From: Bufo bufo
Taxonomy: Eukaryota > Chordata > Amphibia > Anura > Bufonidae
NCBI RefSeq assembly: GCF_905171765.1
Contig: NC_053390.1
Coordinates: 578,486,471 to 578,550,470 of the forward strand
Direction of reading: 5' to 3'
Length of the DNA stretch: 64,000 bases
A program made the translations under genes and the position numbers. This document shows, one piece after another, positions 53,775-64,000 of this stretch; the first letter of the stretch is position 1, and each line of letters starts with the position of its first letter. The notes beneath the pieces are model-generated. The model did not search any database, was not told where the DNA came from, and saw only the letters and a program-made list of their open reading frames with translations.

Positions 53775-53777
53775 TTA

Positions 53778-54135
53778 GAGTGTCAGTCACATGACACAGC
53801 TGAGGCAATATGGACAATCACAATACACTAGTAAGTGCCTTCTATTAATTTTCTCTACATGATAAATGCCATTTGCTAAAATGAGACAACCCATTTAATG
53901 ATTTCCACCACACAGGAATCACCACAAAATCCAACATGTCTGCTGTGGAAAAGGCACACACTGATTACCTTGACATCCTGGTTTTGGACTCTTTTTATGG
54001 TTCGTTACAAAGCTTTCCTGTGGCGGTGCTCAGTTGGTGATGTAGGGAGGGATAGTAATTTTGCAATTAACATTATAAGGAAATATTAAGGAAATATTCT
54101 TCCAGAATGAGAGACCTACATAAAAATGTTAAATG
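53778..54135. other. Dispersed repeat copy and unassigned sequence
   Basis: 53800-53890 resembles 46120-46210 (GGCAATAT.GACAATCACAATAC, then GTGATAAATGC-like words). No gene. Confidence 0.5.
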
Positions 54136-54147
54136 GAAACAACACTT
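54136..54147. repeat. LINE target duplication, left (GAAACAACACTT)
   Basis: Repeated exactly at 54624-54635. Confidence 0.85.
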
Positions 54148-54623
54148 TTTTTTTTTTTTTTTTAATGAATTCTTTATTTTCAAAGTTTTTCAAAACATAC
54201 AATGACCTTTTGGCCATATTTAATAGTATACAGAGTTTGATATTACAGGTCATATACATTACATTACATATATTAACTACTTGACTTATCTTTGTAGATC
54301 CATGAGTAATATTATGTGGAATATCAATGATCATAATCCCCTATTATAGTTCCCAGAGATGTTAATCAAAGACTTAATGGGGGATCATGGTTGTCTGGAC
54401 CATATGCCATTTATACATAAAAGGTAAGATAGAAAAAGGGGGAGAAAAGTGATAGGAGGAGATGAAAGTTGAGGAAGAGGAGGGGGGGTGAAGAGGGGGG
54501 GGGGGATAATAAGTGAGATTAAGCTATTTCAATGCTCATTAGAACTGTATATGATAGAACTGTAATAGGTCAGCTATTTTCACTGCCTATCATTCCATAG
54601 CCTCCAAGGGTGCCAGGTTTTCA
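54148..54623 (-). mobile_element. 5'-truncated Tx1/L1-like LINE, 3' end only
   Basis: Poly-T at 54148-54164, a 3' UTR with a G-rich purine run on the plus strand (about 54470-54508), and at the right the last codons of ORF2 (LKTWHPWRLWNDRQ, then stop). This is homologous to the FLKTWTPRKRY end of the LINE at 11771-18028. A 12-bp target duplication flanks it. A typical 5'-truncated insertion. Confidence 0.88.
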
Positions 54624-54635
54624 GAAACAACACTT
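54624..54635. repeat. LINE target duplication, right (GAAACAACACTT)
   Basis: Exact copy of 54136-54147. Confidence 0.85.
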
Positions 54636-55270
54636 CAAAGACATGATATTAATCTATAAGGTAGCTTTGTAAATGTTATATTAGAAAACTGATTTTTGAA
54701 AGAGAGTTATTTGTAAGATTCTATTAAAAATAGATTCTTCTATTAAGTGGCCCCCATTTTTAATTTTCTAAATTCGGGGAGACCCAATGTCGTAACTCAT
54801 AAAATAGCTGTTATATATTCGATACAGCATATTTCTATGACATTTCTTTCTGCTTTCCATTACTCCATTGTCTTTGTTCCTTCACACTGGTGTAAATTAT
54901 AAGCTTTCCACCCCTCTCTTTCGTGATTATAAGCTTCTCATATTTAATTATGTAGATTAGAAATTACTGAACACAGCCAAAACAACTTAAAAGAGGTATA
55001 GATGAAAACATTGAGAAAGTGTGATAATCATGACTAAGAAACATACTGTGCATAAACGGAGAAGATACCTTGCGCATGTTAAATCATCTTCCTCTCTCTT
55101 TCCTCCTTTCATCTTCTACCTTGAATACAGGTACATTTTCTTGATGGTTATGATACTGTACAAATGTAGTACAGGGTAAAAAATTATAATAAATTGTACT
55201 ATTCCAATAACAGTGTGCGTTATAATCTATTCATAGAGGATAGATCTGAACACTTCGATAACAGGATTCT
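54636..55270. other. Unassigned AT-rich sequence
   Basis: No recognised gene or repeat. Confidence 0.3.
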
Positions 55271-55435
55271 TTATATTCTCCCCATAAATATGCAGCCATT
55301 TTGTTCCCAATAATAGAGGGTTTGCTCAGACTTCACCATAGGAGGACGTGGAATCTTCAAGGCCAATACATCCCACTCATAACATCTCTTTAATTCATTC
55401 CAGGTCACAGGAGAGAAATAGAAAGAAGCATGAGT
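55271..55435 (-). other. Unassigned protein-like open fragment
   Basis: A 54-codon open stretch between stops, reading FSPVTWNELKRCYEWDVLA followed by LKIPRPPMVKSEQTLYYW. The residue mix (several Trp, Tyr, a KIPRPP motif) looks like real protein rather than chance. I do not recognise the family. It has no start codon that stands out and no clear splice sites. It could be an exon, a gene fragment or a retro-copy piece. Confidence 0.35.
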
Positions 55436-55701
55436 TTACATTCACAATATTGCAACAATTACAGTGGCTATTGATTATTTTAGGAAAATCCTGAAATGTA
55501 GTGATTCTTAATCTGTCAAGCTGTGATCAGCCTAGGATTTCTAAGTGCTTCTGGTCTGATTGCTTCTGTTTAATTAACATTCTTTGAATTATTGATCGCT
55601 TATTGAGATGTTATCCGCCTGCAAATACCGCTGTACATAAATGTGACGGTGAAGAGTGTATTTTCTTGATGGCACAGACTTACAAGGTGTTTGGTCATAA
55701 A
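55436..55701. other. Unassigned flank
   Basis: Sequence between the open fragment and the hAT terminus. GTCATAAA at 55694-55701 is the expected target-duplication copy of the hAT that follows; its partner lies outside or is lost. Confidence 0.3.
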
Positions 55702-56269
55702 TAGAGATGAGCGAATCGAGTGGAAAGATGAGCTGACGAAGTGGAATTTGATCAGAATTTCTGGAAAAATTTGATTCGCAACGAACCCGAAATTCCTTGC
55801 ACTTCGTGGTAACGAATCACAATTTTTCCTAAAATGGCGGCTACACGTGTGAGGACATGGGGCAAGGAACCCTGGGAAGGCATCATGACCCATAATGCCA
55901 TGCATGCGGCCAACCAGCAGCCAGCCAGTCCTGTGATGTCACTGCCCTATAAGTAAGGCGGCCATATTGGATTCAGTCATTTTCCAGCGTTCAGAGTGCA
56001 CGGACAGATGTGAGAAGGCACTAGGGACAGCAATAGGAAAAACCTTATTGGGGAAAACTGATTTATAAGTGCAGGGAAAGGATAGGGAGGAATTATTTCA
56101 CAGCATCTTAGTGCAGGGAGAGAAGTCAGAAGTAGCTAGGGACAGTGCTAGAAAAGCGATTTACAAGTGCAGGGAAAGATTATTTTGGGATCCAAATAGC
56201 CATTATACAGCTCTGTCATTCTAGCAATTTGTTCTTGTTATTGGGGTGCAAGTGCTATGTTGAAAAGCC

Positions 56270-56590
56270 TTTAGTGGCCAATTTTAGTACAAAAGGAAAA
56301 ATATATATATGCACTTCACTGTTGCAGTTATTTGTGGTGAAAGAATTTAGTGGCCTATTTCAGTACAGAAAGAAAAATATATACACACTTCACTGTTGTA
56401 GTTATTTGTGGTGAAAGCATTTAGTGGCCTATTTCAGTACAAAAATAAAAATATATTCTCAGTTCACTTCTGCAGTTATGTGTTGAAAGCGTTTAGTGGA
56501 CTTTTTTCAGTACAGAAAGAAAAATATATACGCACTTCACTGTTGGTTATTTGTGGTGAAAGCGTTTAGTGGCCTATTTGTGTACAAAAA
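56270..56590 (+). repeat. 74-bp hAT subterminal repeats
   Basis: CACTTCACTGTTG(C/T)AGTTATTTGTGGTGAAAG and ATTTAGTGGCC(T/A)ATTT units about 74 bp apart, four copies, reverse orientation relative to 44297-44720. Confidence 0.88.
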
Positions 56591-56599
56591 GAAAAAAAG

Positions 56600-59340
56600 C
56601 CATGCACAGAGAAGTGGCAGAGGCCTCAATGTTTCTGGCGCAGGTAGAGGTGGCAGCAGAATAAGGGGGGTGGCAGCAGGAGTCGCAGCGAGAGGCCTGA
56701 GCTCCCGATGTCATCTAGCTGTCGTGTCTTGAACAGCAACCCAGCGGTTCTTGATAGGTTAACTCGGTCATCCACTTCATCCCAAGTGACATCAGACACC
56801 CCCAGCCAACAGTTGGTGTGTTCGTCAGACACAACCCTTAGTTGGCATTGCCTGGGATCAGGCCCTGTGACCTCATCTGTCCTCAACCTGCCTCTGTCCT
56901 TTGTTGTTCCCTCAGCCACAGAAGTATTGTATGCTGTGGGCTCAGCACTATATAGCGAGGACAAGGTAAAAGAGGACAGTCAGCAGCTACTGCCCAGCCA
57001 AGATCTGGAGGAGACATCTGCCGCTTCTTCTGCTAGTCGGGCAAGTGGTGATGAGTCGCGTGGGAGGTGGTGTTGCGAGCGGTCAGGCTCCTGACCCAGA
57101 GACTGTTGAGGAGGACATCAGTGATGTGCAGACACTACTCGATGACGATGAAGCCAATCGCACTTGGGAGCCTGATGCAAAAGGGGCTTCATCATCATCA
57201 GAAGAAGAGGGTGGCAGCTTGCCCGTAAGGCAGTGGCTGAGCCAGCAAGGTGGTAGCATGGCTGAAAGTCAGCAGGGTGGCAGAAGTGGGAGGTCAGGAG
57301 CCAAACATGCCCGGAGTAGACCACCTGCTTTGCAGCAGCCTACCTGCCCAGGAAGAAGTGGTGCAGGGGTACACGGAGGCAACAGCAGTAGCAGTCAATC
57401 AGTGTGGACTGTTGGGGGAAAATCACCTTCTTGGCGGTGTGGCAGTTTTTTGTTAAGCCACCGGACGAGGTTAACATGGCCATATGTAGAATATGTGGGC
57501 AGAAGGTAAGGCATGGTCAGGGTGCTAATGTTAGCATCATGGCCCTGCGTCAACATATGCAGTGCCACCATATTGTGGCCTGGGAGAACCGTGGCTCTGA
57601 TGTGGTGGTCCAGCCTGCCGCAGCAACCGCTTCATGACCCATTGACACGCACAAGATTTCAGCTAGTCAAGGCTCCACCACCTCAGCCAAAGGGAGCGGT
57701 CTGTCATTCCAAACTTCTGCAGGTCCAGATGCTCCTTCTCCTCCTACTCCTTGTCAGTCATTCCGTCAGCAATTGATCACCGAAGCGATTGCCAAGAGAC
57801 AGCAGTATGCGTGCACTCATCCAACAGCGCAGAAGCTGAATGTGCTCCTGGCCAAGTTGCTGGTGCTGCAGTCCCTCCCTTTCCAAGTTGTGGACTCTGC
57901 ACCTTTCAGAGAACTGATGGCTTGTGCCGAGCTGAAGTGGAGAGTCCCAAGCCGTCATTTCTTTGTGAAAAAGGCAGTATCAGCCCTGCAAAAAAATTAA
58001 GAAAAGAAGGTGGACCAGTCCTTGAGCCTGTCGGTGTCTGCCAAAGTGCACTGCAGCGCCGATGTGTGGAGCTATAACTATGGTCATGAACAGTACATGT
58101 CCTTTACAGTGCACTGGGTGAATGTGGTTCCTGCACAGCCACACCAGCAACTTGGCCAGGTCAAGCCGTTTCCGCCTCCAGGTTGTCACGCTGTTGGTCC
58201 TGCGACAATGTCCACCTTCTGCCTCCTCATCCTCCACCGTGTCCTCAGCCTCCAATGCATGGACAAGTCACAGTGCCCCTCCACCATACCACATGTGCAG
58301 GACAAAACGGTGTCACGCTGTTCTGCACCTCGTTTCCCTGAGTGAACAGAGTCACACAGGGGAGGAACTGCTCCATGTCCTTCAGCAACAAATGGAATCC
58401 TGGCTTTCTCCTCGACAACTGAAAATTGGAACCATGGTAACAGACAACGGGAAGAACATTGTGTCGGCGCTGCATCAAGGAGGGCTGAGCTATGCGCCCT
58501 GCACGGCACACGTGTTCAATCTGGTTGTCAAGGGGTTCCTCAAGTCTTCCACCCATCTGCAAGACATCCTAAAAATGGCCAGGAAACTTTGCATGCACTT
58601 CAGCCACTCGTACACTGCAAAGAACACCCTTCTTGAGCTGCAGCCGCAGAACAGCATCCCCCGATATAGGCTTATATGTGATGTTTCCACCCATTGGAAT
58701 TCCACCCTCCATATGTTGGACCGACTATACAAACAGAGAAAGGCCATCAACGATTTCTTGATGATCCAAGTGGATAGGAATACTCCCCTGCGTAACTTAG
58801 ATGTCAGCCAGTGGCAACTCATGCGTGACACCTGGCGTTTGCTCAGGCCCTTTGAGGATGCCACGTTATTTGTCAGAGGACAGAGGATCCAGGCACACAG
58901 TGGCGGTATGCAGTGAAAATGGAGGCAGGGAGACCCTCCTAGTCACTTGTAAAAATGGCCGGATGCATGCTCACTTGCTTGCGTAGTAACAGCTGAATTG
59001 TCACCATTCGGCAGAGGGATGACTTCTGGCTCTCCAACCTTGCTGGACCCTTACTATTGGTCCAAAATGGGGGTGTTTTTTACACCCACTGAGAGGGAGG
59101 ACAAACTGAACTACTACTGAGACATCCTATGTAGTCAGTTGGCCAGTGCCTATATGTGCCATTGTCCATCCTCTCGCAGGTCTGACCGGGGGGGCCCTCT
59201 GCGCTCACATTCCACTGCCATGGCTGCTGGGGAGGGGTGGGGTGGCAGGATCAGTACCAGCTCCATCAGCAGCAGCCTGAGTCTACAGTTGCTGATGAGT
59301 AGCTTTTGCAGTCTGTCAGACCGACAGGGGAATTATATGT
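56600..59340 (+). pseudogene. hAT transposase, decayed (N-terminal and core)
   Basis: Fragments in changing frames give the expected order. An acidic N-terminal region (about 57080-57220) is followed by a BED finger at about 57440-57570 (MAICRICGQKV, ALRQHMQCHH). Next come FRELMACAELKW and SRHFFVKKAVSAL near 57900-57990, then SADVWS (first Asp, about 58060). At 58122-58916 the frame has TMVTDNGKNIV (second Asp), CTAHVFNLVV and HWNSTLHMLDRL, where the usual Arg before Trp is His. A DPYYWSKMGVF block follows at about 59050. Multiple frameshifts and stops show it is dead. Confidence 0.85.
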
Positions 59341-60310
59341 GAAGTCACGGTTTGAGCATTAGATGGTCCAATGTAAATACAGTTCTGGTTACTCATGGTT
59401 ATGTCGTCCCTGGGCAGGCCTGCACAAGTGATGAGGAGAACGGCACAGGAATTCTCTGGGGCACACTCTGGTGTAAGGGAAACAGGCCAGATGGTGGTTT
59501 GAGGTGCCCTTGATGGTCTGTATTAATGTGCCTATGGCAAGGTCCCTTGTAGTCGTGACGCTAGTACTTTTTGTGGTGGTACAACCATTTACTGTAGTGT
59601 TAACTAAGGAATTGGAGACTGAGACAAGGTGGTGGTGCAATCCAACTTATAACTTTTACTGAATGTTGCTCCTAGTAACGGTTACATCCAAGTACAAAAC
59701 AGTCTCTAGTACATCCAGATATGAAATACAGTCTCTTTGAGAGGGACAGAGGTAAAGCTGCAAGAAGTCCACTGCTTACAGGTGTGATGCCTGTCTCTCA
59801 GGCTATTAATGATATAAGTTTTATGCTTACTGGTAGAGGACTTCTACGCTGGTCCCTGTTATCCCAGTGCAGGTCAGTGAGGCTGCCGGAGGCCGGTAAA
59901 TCCTTCACTTTAAACTCCAAAGGTCCTAAGGCGCGTATAGCGATGGCTGTAACCCTTTGGGTTTCTGTTTCTATAGTGCTTTCTGGATTAATATCCTTTT
60001 CTGAAGCTAAACTTCGAGCTGATGCCCACTAACTCTTAGCAGAGTTCTGAGCCAGGTGTAGACTACTTCAGCTCAGGGCTGAAGACTGACTACTACTACT
60101 ACTTAAGACTGAAAAATAAGACTGACTCCTAACTAGACCTGAGCTGGGCTATATATATATGGGATGTGTTGTGGTAGGCTCAGTGTAATGGAATCTAACA
60201 CACCTGTAGGCAGGGATTATGCATAAAGATGCACTGCAGCATAAAACAGGTTATATAAGGCATACCACTACGACTTTGCAGTACCCCCGTGGGTAGTTGG
60301 ACACTGCACT
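59341..60310 (-). mobile_element. Probable LTR-type insertion in the hAT
   Basis: About 0.95 kb with no hAT similarity separates transposase sequence at 59340 from that at 60320. On the minus strand a CATATATATATAGCCCAG promoter-like box (about 60150-60160) and repeated CT-rich words suggest an LTR. Ends and duplication were not defined. No coding domain found. Confidence 0.4.
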
Positions 60311-60503
60311 TTCTTCACCCGCATAGTGAAGAAACTACTCACCAGCAGCACCAGGTAGACCTGGAGCAGGAGTTTAACCAGCAGGTGGTGGCATACTTGG
60401 ACAGCACCCTGCCTACCCACATTGAAGATCTGTTGGAGTACTGGCAGCCAAACTGGATTTGTGGCAGCAAATAGCAGAGTTTGCCCTTGAAAAGCTGTCC
60501 TGC
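60311..60503 (+). pseudogene. hAT dimerisation-domain fragment
   Basis: Plus-strand YLDSTLPTHIEDLLEYW at about 60392-60442 matches the homologous fragment at 32918-33208. It is cut at 60503 by the gypsy LTR; flanking pentamer CCTGC. Confidence 0.8.
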
Positions 60504-61189
60504 TGTAACGGGGCACCGAAGGCGCACTCGGTCTCCCATCAGCCGCAGACCTGCTGCTTAGCTTCAGGAGCGAGGATCTGTGTTCAGCCTCGTTCCCAGG
60601 GTGGCTTTTGCTAGCTGGGAGGCTCCCTGCTCCTAGGTCGCTCCTAGGACCGACTTGTTTGTCTGTCACATGACCCTCACTCCCCACTATAAATACAGGC
60701 AACCTGCTGGCTCCAGGTTGCCTGTGATTTTGGTCCCTTAGGCTGTGTATTATTATTGTTATTTAGCTTACCTTTGGATTTGACTCTTGATCTGCTTCCT
60801 GACACCTTTTCTGCCTGCTCCCTGAACCTTGACGCTACCTCTCGGATTTTGACCTCGGCTTGCTTTTGGATTTTGTCTTTGCCTCTTCTCTTGTACTGAC
60901 GTGACCTCCTGGACTGACCCCGGCTAGTTGATCCACCTCGCCCTTCCGTTTTTGGTGGTACCTTTCTTGTTCCACCTCTCTGTCCGCTCTAGTGCTACCT
61001 CTCACTGGCTGTCCGCTTCCCTGCTGTCTCTATCTCTCTGCTTGCACTTACTAATGTCAGGGACTGTCGCCCAGTTGTGCCCCATCACCTAGGGCGGGTG
61101 GTGCAAGTAGGCAGGGACAGGGGACCGGGTGGCAGCTCAGGGGGTGCACCTCCGCTCTATCTTTATACCCGTGACTCTACCCCGTGACA
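60504..61189 (+). repeat. Gypsy 5' LTR, 686 bp
   Basis: Starts TGTAACGGGGCACC and ends CCCCGTGACA. It shares with the solo LTR the blocks GAGGATCTGTGTT, CTAGCTGG and CACATGACCCTCACTCCCCA, and the CACTATAAATACAGGC promoter-like box (about 60684-60700). A primer-binding site should start at about 61190, but I could not match it to a specific tRNA. Confidence 0.9.
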
Positions 61190-61212
61190 GAATCACAGGC
61201 CTTAATTTAGCA

Positions 61213-62040
61213 TGGACCCTGTACAGAGCCTCACCGAACATGTGCAGGGTCTTGCTCAAATAGTACAGGAACTTGGGGAGAGACTACATTTTCAGGAGAC
61301 CGTCCGAATTACCCCCCATTCTTGCTCCCCCCACCGTTCAGGTAGAACCACACATTAAATTACCCGACCGGTTTTCGGGTGATAGCCGAAGTTTTTTAGC
61401 TTTCAAGGAAAGCTGTAAACTTTATTTTTGACTACGTCCTCACCCCTCTGGTCCTGATCCACAGAGGGTTGGTATTATCATCTCCCTGCTTCAAGGGGAC
61501 CACCAGGAATGGGCCTTTTATTTGCCTCCGGATTCCCCTTGTCTTAATTCTGTGGACCTCTTTTTCCAGGCGTAAGGGGTTCTTTATGATGAACCAGACC
61601 GAGCCTCTGTGGCAGAATACAATCTTAAGGCCCTCACTCAGGGGAATCATCCCGTGGAGGATTATTGTACGCAGTTCCGCAAGTGGTGCGTTCCCTCGGG
61701 TTGGAACGAACCAGCGCTCAAATGTCAATTTAGTTAAAAGACATGCTGGTTTGTTATCCCTGTCCTGACTCTTTAGAGGAGACCATGACGCTAGCCATCA
61801 GACTAGATAGACAGATCAGAGAGAGACAGCGAGACCATTTGTTTTCTCCTCATACCCTTCTTCAACCTGAGGTTTCCCCCATTGAACCCAAGATGGAAGC
61901 CCACTCGGACGAGCCCATGCAACTCTGGATGACGCGAAGAGAGCTACGCCGTCGTCGGGGCTCTTGTTTTTATTGTGGGGATCCCTACCACTGGATCCGT
62001 CAGTGTCCTAAAGCTCCGCCTTCTGGAAAGTCATCCAAGT
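61213..62040 (+). pseudogene. Gypsy gag, frame-broken
   Basis: Begins MDPVQSLTEHVQGL at 61213. The frame is lost near 61340, and later blocks are in other frames. Around 61743-62040 a frame with the C-terminal part is open, including a zinc knuckle of CX2CX4HX4C form (CFYCGDPYHWIRQC) near 61966-62007. Gag would form the particle and bind RNA. Confidence 0.85.
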
Positions 62041-62450
62041 CTGAAGTATCCAAGGACAAGGTACTCCCGGAGGTGGTAAGAAGTAAATTATTGTTGCCGG
62101 TTTCTATTGCGTTTGGAGTCTTAAAGGGGTCAGGAAATGCCTTTGTGGATTCAGGGTCAGCTTTTAGTTTTATTGATTACAAATTTGTTGAACAAATGGG
62201 AATTCCTATACTAGAATTGTCCACCCCGATCCAGGTTGTCGCCATCGATTCTACCCCCCTGCTAGGGGGCACGGTAAAACTCTCTTTCTTTGTTTTAGAG
62301 AATCTTCCTGTTCAGGTAGTCCTTGGGCGAGAATCTTCCTGTTCAGGTAGTCCAGGGCGGCTTCAGCAACACAATCCGGTCATTAACTGGAGTTCAGGGC
62401 GTGTTACAAAAATGGGGGGCCCAACTGTAGTTCTTGCTTAACCGTAGTTC
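62041..62450 (+). pseudogene. Gypsy protease region
   Basis: Same frame as the gag knuckle. FVDSGSAFSFID has the aspartyl protease DSG active site (about 62142-62177). A duplicated AGAATCTTCCTGTTCAGGTAGTCC segment (62300-62355) has disturbed the sequence after it, and the frame ends at 62441. The protease would cut gag-pol. Confidence 0.8.
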
Positions 62451-62567
62451 AAGCTGGGGTTTCATCAGATATTATTCCTCCATTTTATTTCTGATTATTC
62501 TGATGTTTTTTCCACCACTGAGACAGATACTCTCCCTCCCCATAGGTCTTATGACTGTGTTATCGAC

Positions 62568-63460
62568 TTGGTACCCAAGTCCAAATTTCCTAAAGGACGG
62601 ATTTATAATCTTTCCGGTCCTGAGCGCAGGGCCATGAAAGATTATATCCAGGAGAGTCTCAAGAAGGGACATATTATGCCCTCCACCTCTCCCTTGGGAG
62701 CAGGTTTCCTTTTCGTTAAAAAGATGGACGGTGGTCTTAGGCCCTGCATTGACTATAGAAATTTGAATAAAATCACTATTAGGAATCAGTATTCCATCCC
62801 GTTGATTCCTGATTTGTTTAACCAGATTTTGGGTGCTTCGTGGTTTTCTAAATTTGATTTGAGAGGAGCGTATAACCTAGTTCGTATTAAGGAGGGAGAT
62901 GAGTGGAAAACTGCTTTTAATACTCCAGAGGGACACTTTGAGTATCTTGTTATGCCATTCGGTCTTTGCAATGCCCCAGCTGTGTTTCAGAATTTCATGA
63001 ACGACATTTTTAGAGAACTCATCGGCAAAGTTATGATTGTTTATCTCGATGATATTCTTGTCTTTTCACCTGACTTGGATTCTCATGTGTCTCACATCAG
63101 GTTGGTTCTTAAAATCCTCAGGGAGAATTATCTGTCCGTTAAATTAGAGAAATGTTTGTTTGGGGTTTAAGAGATTCCTTATCTCGGCTATATTCTTACT
63201 CCTCATTCATTTAAAATGGATCCCAGTAAGGTTCAGGCTATCCAAGACTGGGTAAGACCATCCTCCTTAAAGGCACTCCAATGCTTTTTAGGATTCTCCA
63301 ATTTTTACAGTGAATTCATAAATAATTTTTCTGTTATTGCCAAGTTCCTTACTGACTTAACTAAAAAAGGTTCTGATCTGGTTAACTGGTCGTTGGAGGC
63401 CTGTCAGGCCTTTGATACCCTTAAAAATTGTTTTCAGATGGCTCCAGTCTTGGTTTAGCC
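62568..63460 (+). pseudogene. Gypsy reverse transcriptase, two stop codons
   Basis: The frame from 62568 contains [29 protein letters not shown] (motif A), [16 protein letters not shown] (motif B) and [11 protein letters not shown] with intact YLDD (motif C). TAA at 63168-63170 interrupts it, but the same frame resumes at once with IPYLGYIL and GFSNFYSEFI. TAG at 63456-63458 is the second stop. Catalytic residues are intact, so only simple point changes separate it from an open frame. Confidence 0.92.
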
Positions 63461-64000
63461 TGATACCGAGGAACCTTTTGTGGTGGAGGTTGATGCCTCA
63501 GAGGATGTTGTGGGGGCCATCCTTTCTCAGGGGTCTTCTAACCTCACTAATTTAAGGCCATGCGCCTTCTTCTCTCGTAAGTTCTCTCCTTCGGAGAGAA
63601 ATTACGATATTGGAAACCGCGACTTACTGGCCATAAAAGGGACATTTGAGGAATGGAGGCATTTTTTAGAAGGGGCTAAACACCGTATTACTGTCCTCAC
63701 CGATCATAAGAACTTAGTGTTTCTTGAGGCGGTCAAACGCCTTAATCCTAGACAAGCCAGATGGGCCCTGTTTTTTACTCGTTTTAATTTTTCTGTTACT
63801 TTCAGACCAGGTAGTAAAAATATTAAGGCAGATGCCTTATCCCGGAGTTTTAATGCCGTCCAACCTCCTGACACCCCCCCGGAACCCATCTTGCTGGCAA
63901 ACATCTTAGTGGCAGCAATTTCTGCGGATCTTTCCTCTGAGATTCAACGGGCTCAGCAACTTTCTCCTCCACAAACACCGGCAGATAAGTTATTTGTTCC
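63461..64000 (+). pseudogene. Gypsy RNase H and downstream, window-truncated
   Basis: Same frame after the [19 protein letters not shown] (first Asp of RNase H), [19 protein letters not shown] with the Glu, [10 protein letters not shown] (Asp) and KADALSRSF at the end. No stop to the window edge. Integrase is expected beyond 64000. Confidence 0.9.

Larger units (their letters stand above)
55702..60503 (+). mobile_element. hAT element, plus orientation, interrupted by LTR elements
   Basis: Terminus TAGAGATGAGCGAATCG at 55702, a 0.57 kb flank, 74-bp repeats (56270-56590), then a decayed transposase to 60503. There a gypsy element inserts within the dimerisation domain. Another insertion occupies about 59340-60300. 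The family matches the reversed terminus at 44721-45286 and the C-terminal fragment at 32918. The right end is outside the window or lost. Confidence 0.8.
60504..64000 (+). mobile_element. Gypsy-type LTR retrotransposon, runs off the window
   Basis: 5' LTR (60504-61189), gag remnant, zinc knuckle, protease, reverse transcriptase and RNase H in gypsy (Metaviridae) order on the plus strand. The 3' part, with integrase and 3' LTR, lies beyond the window. Gag has frame changes and pol has two in-frame stops, so this copy is defective but recent. The solo LTR at 27057-27749 is the same family. Confidence 0.92.

Noticed and set aside
55120..55150. Possible exon ending in CCTTGAATACAG|GTACAT
   Set aside because: No open frame with coding character and no acceptor-donor pair of sensible spacing.
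1..64000. tRNA or rRNA genes
   Set aside because: I saw no cloverleaf with A and B boxes and no rRNA-like segment by eye. A covariance-model search was not possible here.

Overview
This 64 kb window looks like repeat-dense, non-coding vertebrate DNA, most probably from an amphibian (frog or toad). No bacterial or organellar gene organisation is visible. The mix of element types argues for an amphibian: CR1-like LINEs, a Tx1/L1-type LINE, Tc1, several long hAT transposons, a Penelope-like element, BEL/Pao and gypsy retrotransposons, and many short MITEs. Almost every recognisable coding stretch belongs to a mobile element. The only possible host-gene traces are one candidate exon near 46.5 kb and one unassigned open fragment near 55.3 kb.

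Region 0.4-21.8 kb is a four-level nest whose insertion order can be read from target duplications. A CR1-like LINE on the minus strand (409-3580 and 20299 to about 21800) was split by a Tc1 element (TA target, 3583-20296). The Tc1 transposase was then split by a 15.2 kb hAT transposon (4181-19409, 8-bp duplication ATCATGAG). Finally, a full-length Tx1/L1-like LINE (11771-18028, 18-bp duplication) landed inside a 295-bp tandem repeat of the hAT. A 613-bp hAT MITE (2410-3022) sits separately in the CR1. The hAT carries an uninterrupted 1150-residue transposase, a 22-unit 141-bp minisatellite, and 295-bp and 78-bp repeat arrays. It is the most complete and most unusual element here.

Region 21.8-31.6 kb holds an LTR remnant and a Penelope-like element (22.4-26.4 kb) bounded by (TA)n and inverted terminal repeats, with a hammerhead-like motif. 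It also holds a Tc1 fragment, a truncated CR1 with a solo gypsy LTR in its 3' tail, a TTA-flanked MITE and quiet sequence.

Region 31.6-45.3 kb is a mosaic of decayed hAT pieces on the minus strand. It is interrupted by another CR1 copy, a large palindrome, a second Penelope-like fragment with a hammerhead-like motif, and a defective BEL/Pao element (plus strand, 39.8-44.3 kb).

Region 45.3-55.7 kb is lower in long elements. It has MITEs with TTA, TAA or TTAA duplications, a third Penelope-like insertion with inverted arms, a solo LTR, a truncated Tx1/L1 3' end, and the two host-like coding fragments.

Region 55.7-64.0 kb starts with a hAT end and a decayed plus-strand hAT transposase. Its C-terminal domain is interrupted by a gypsy retrotransposon that runs off the window end, with 5' LTR, gag, protease, reverse transcriptase and RNase H regions visible.

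All functional statements rest on motifs read by eye. No database search was possible.
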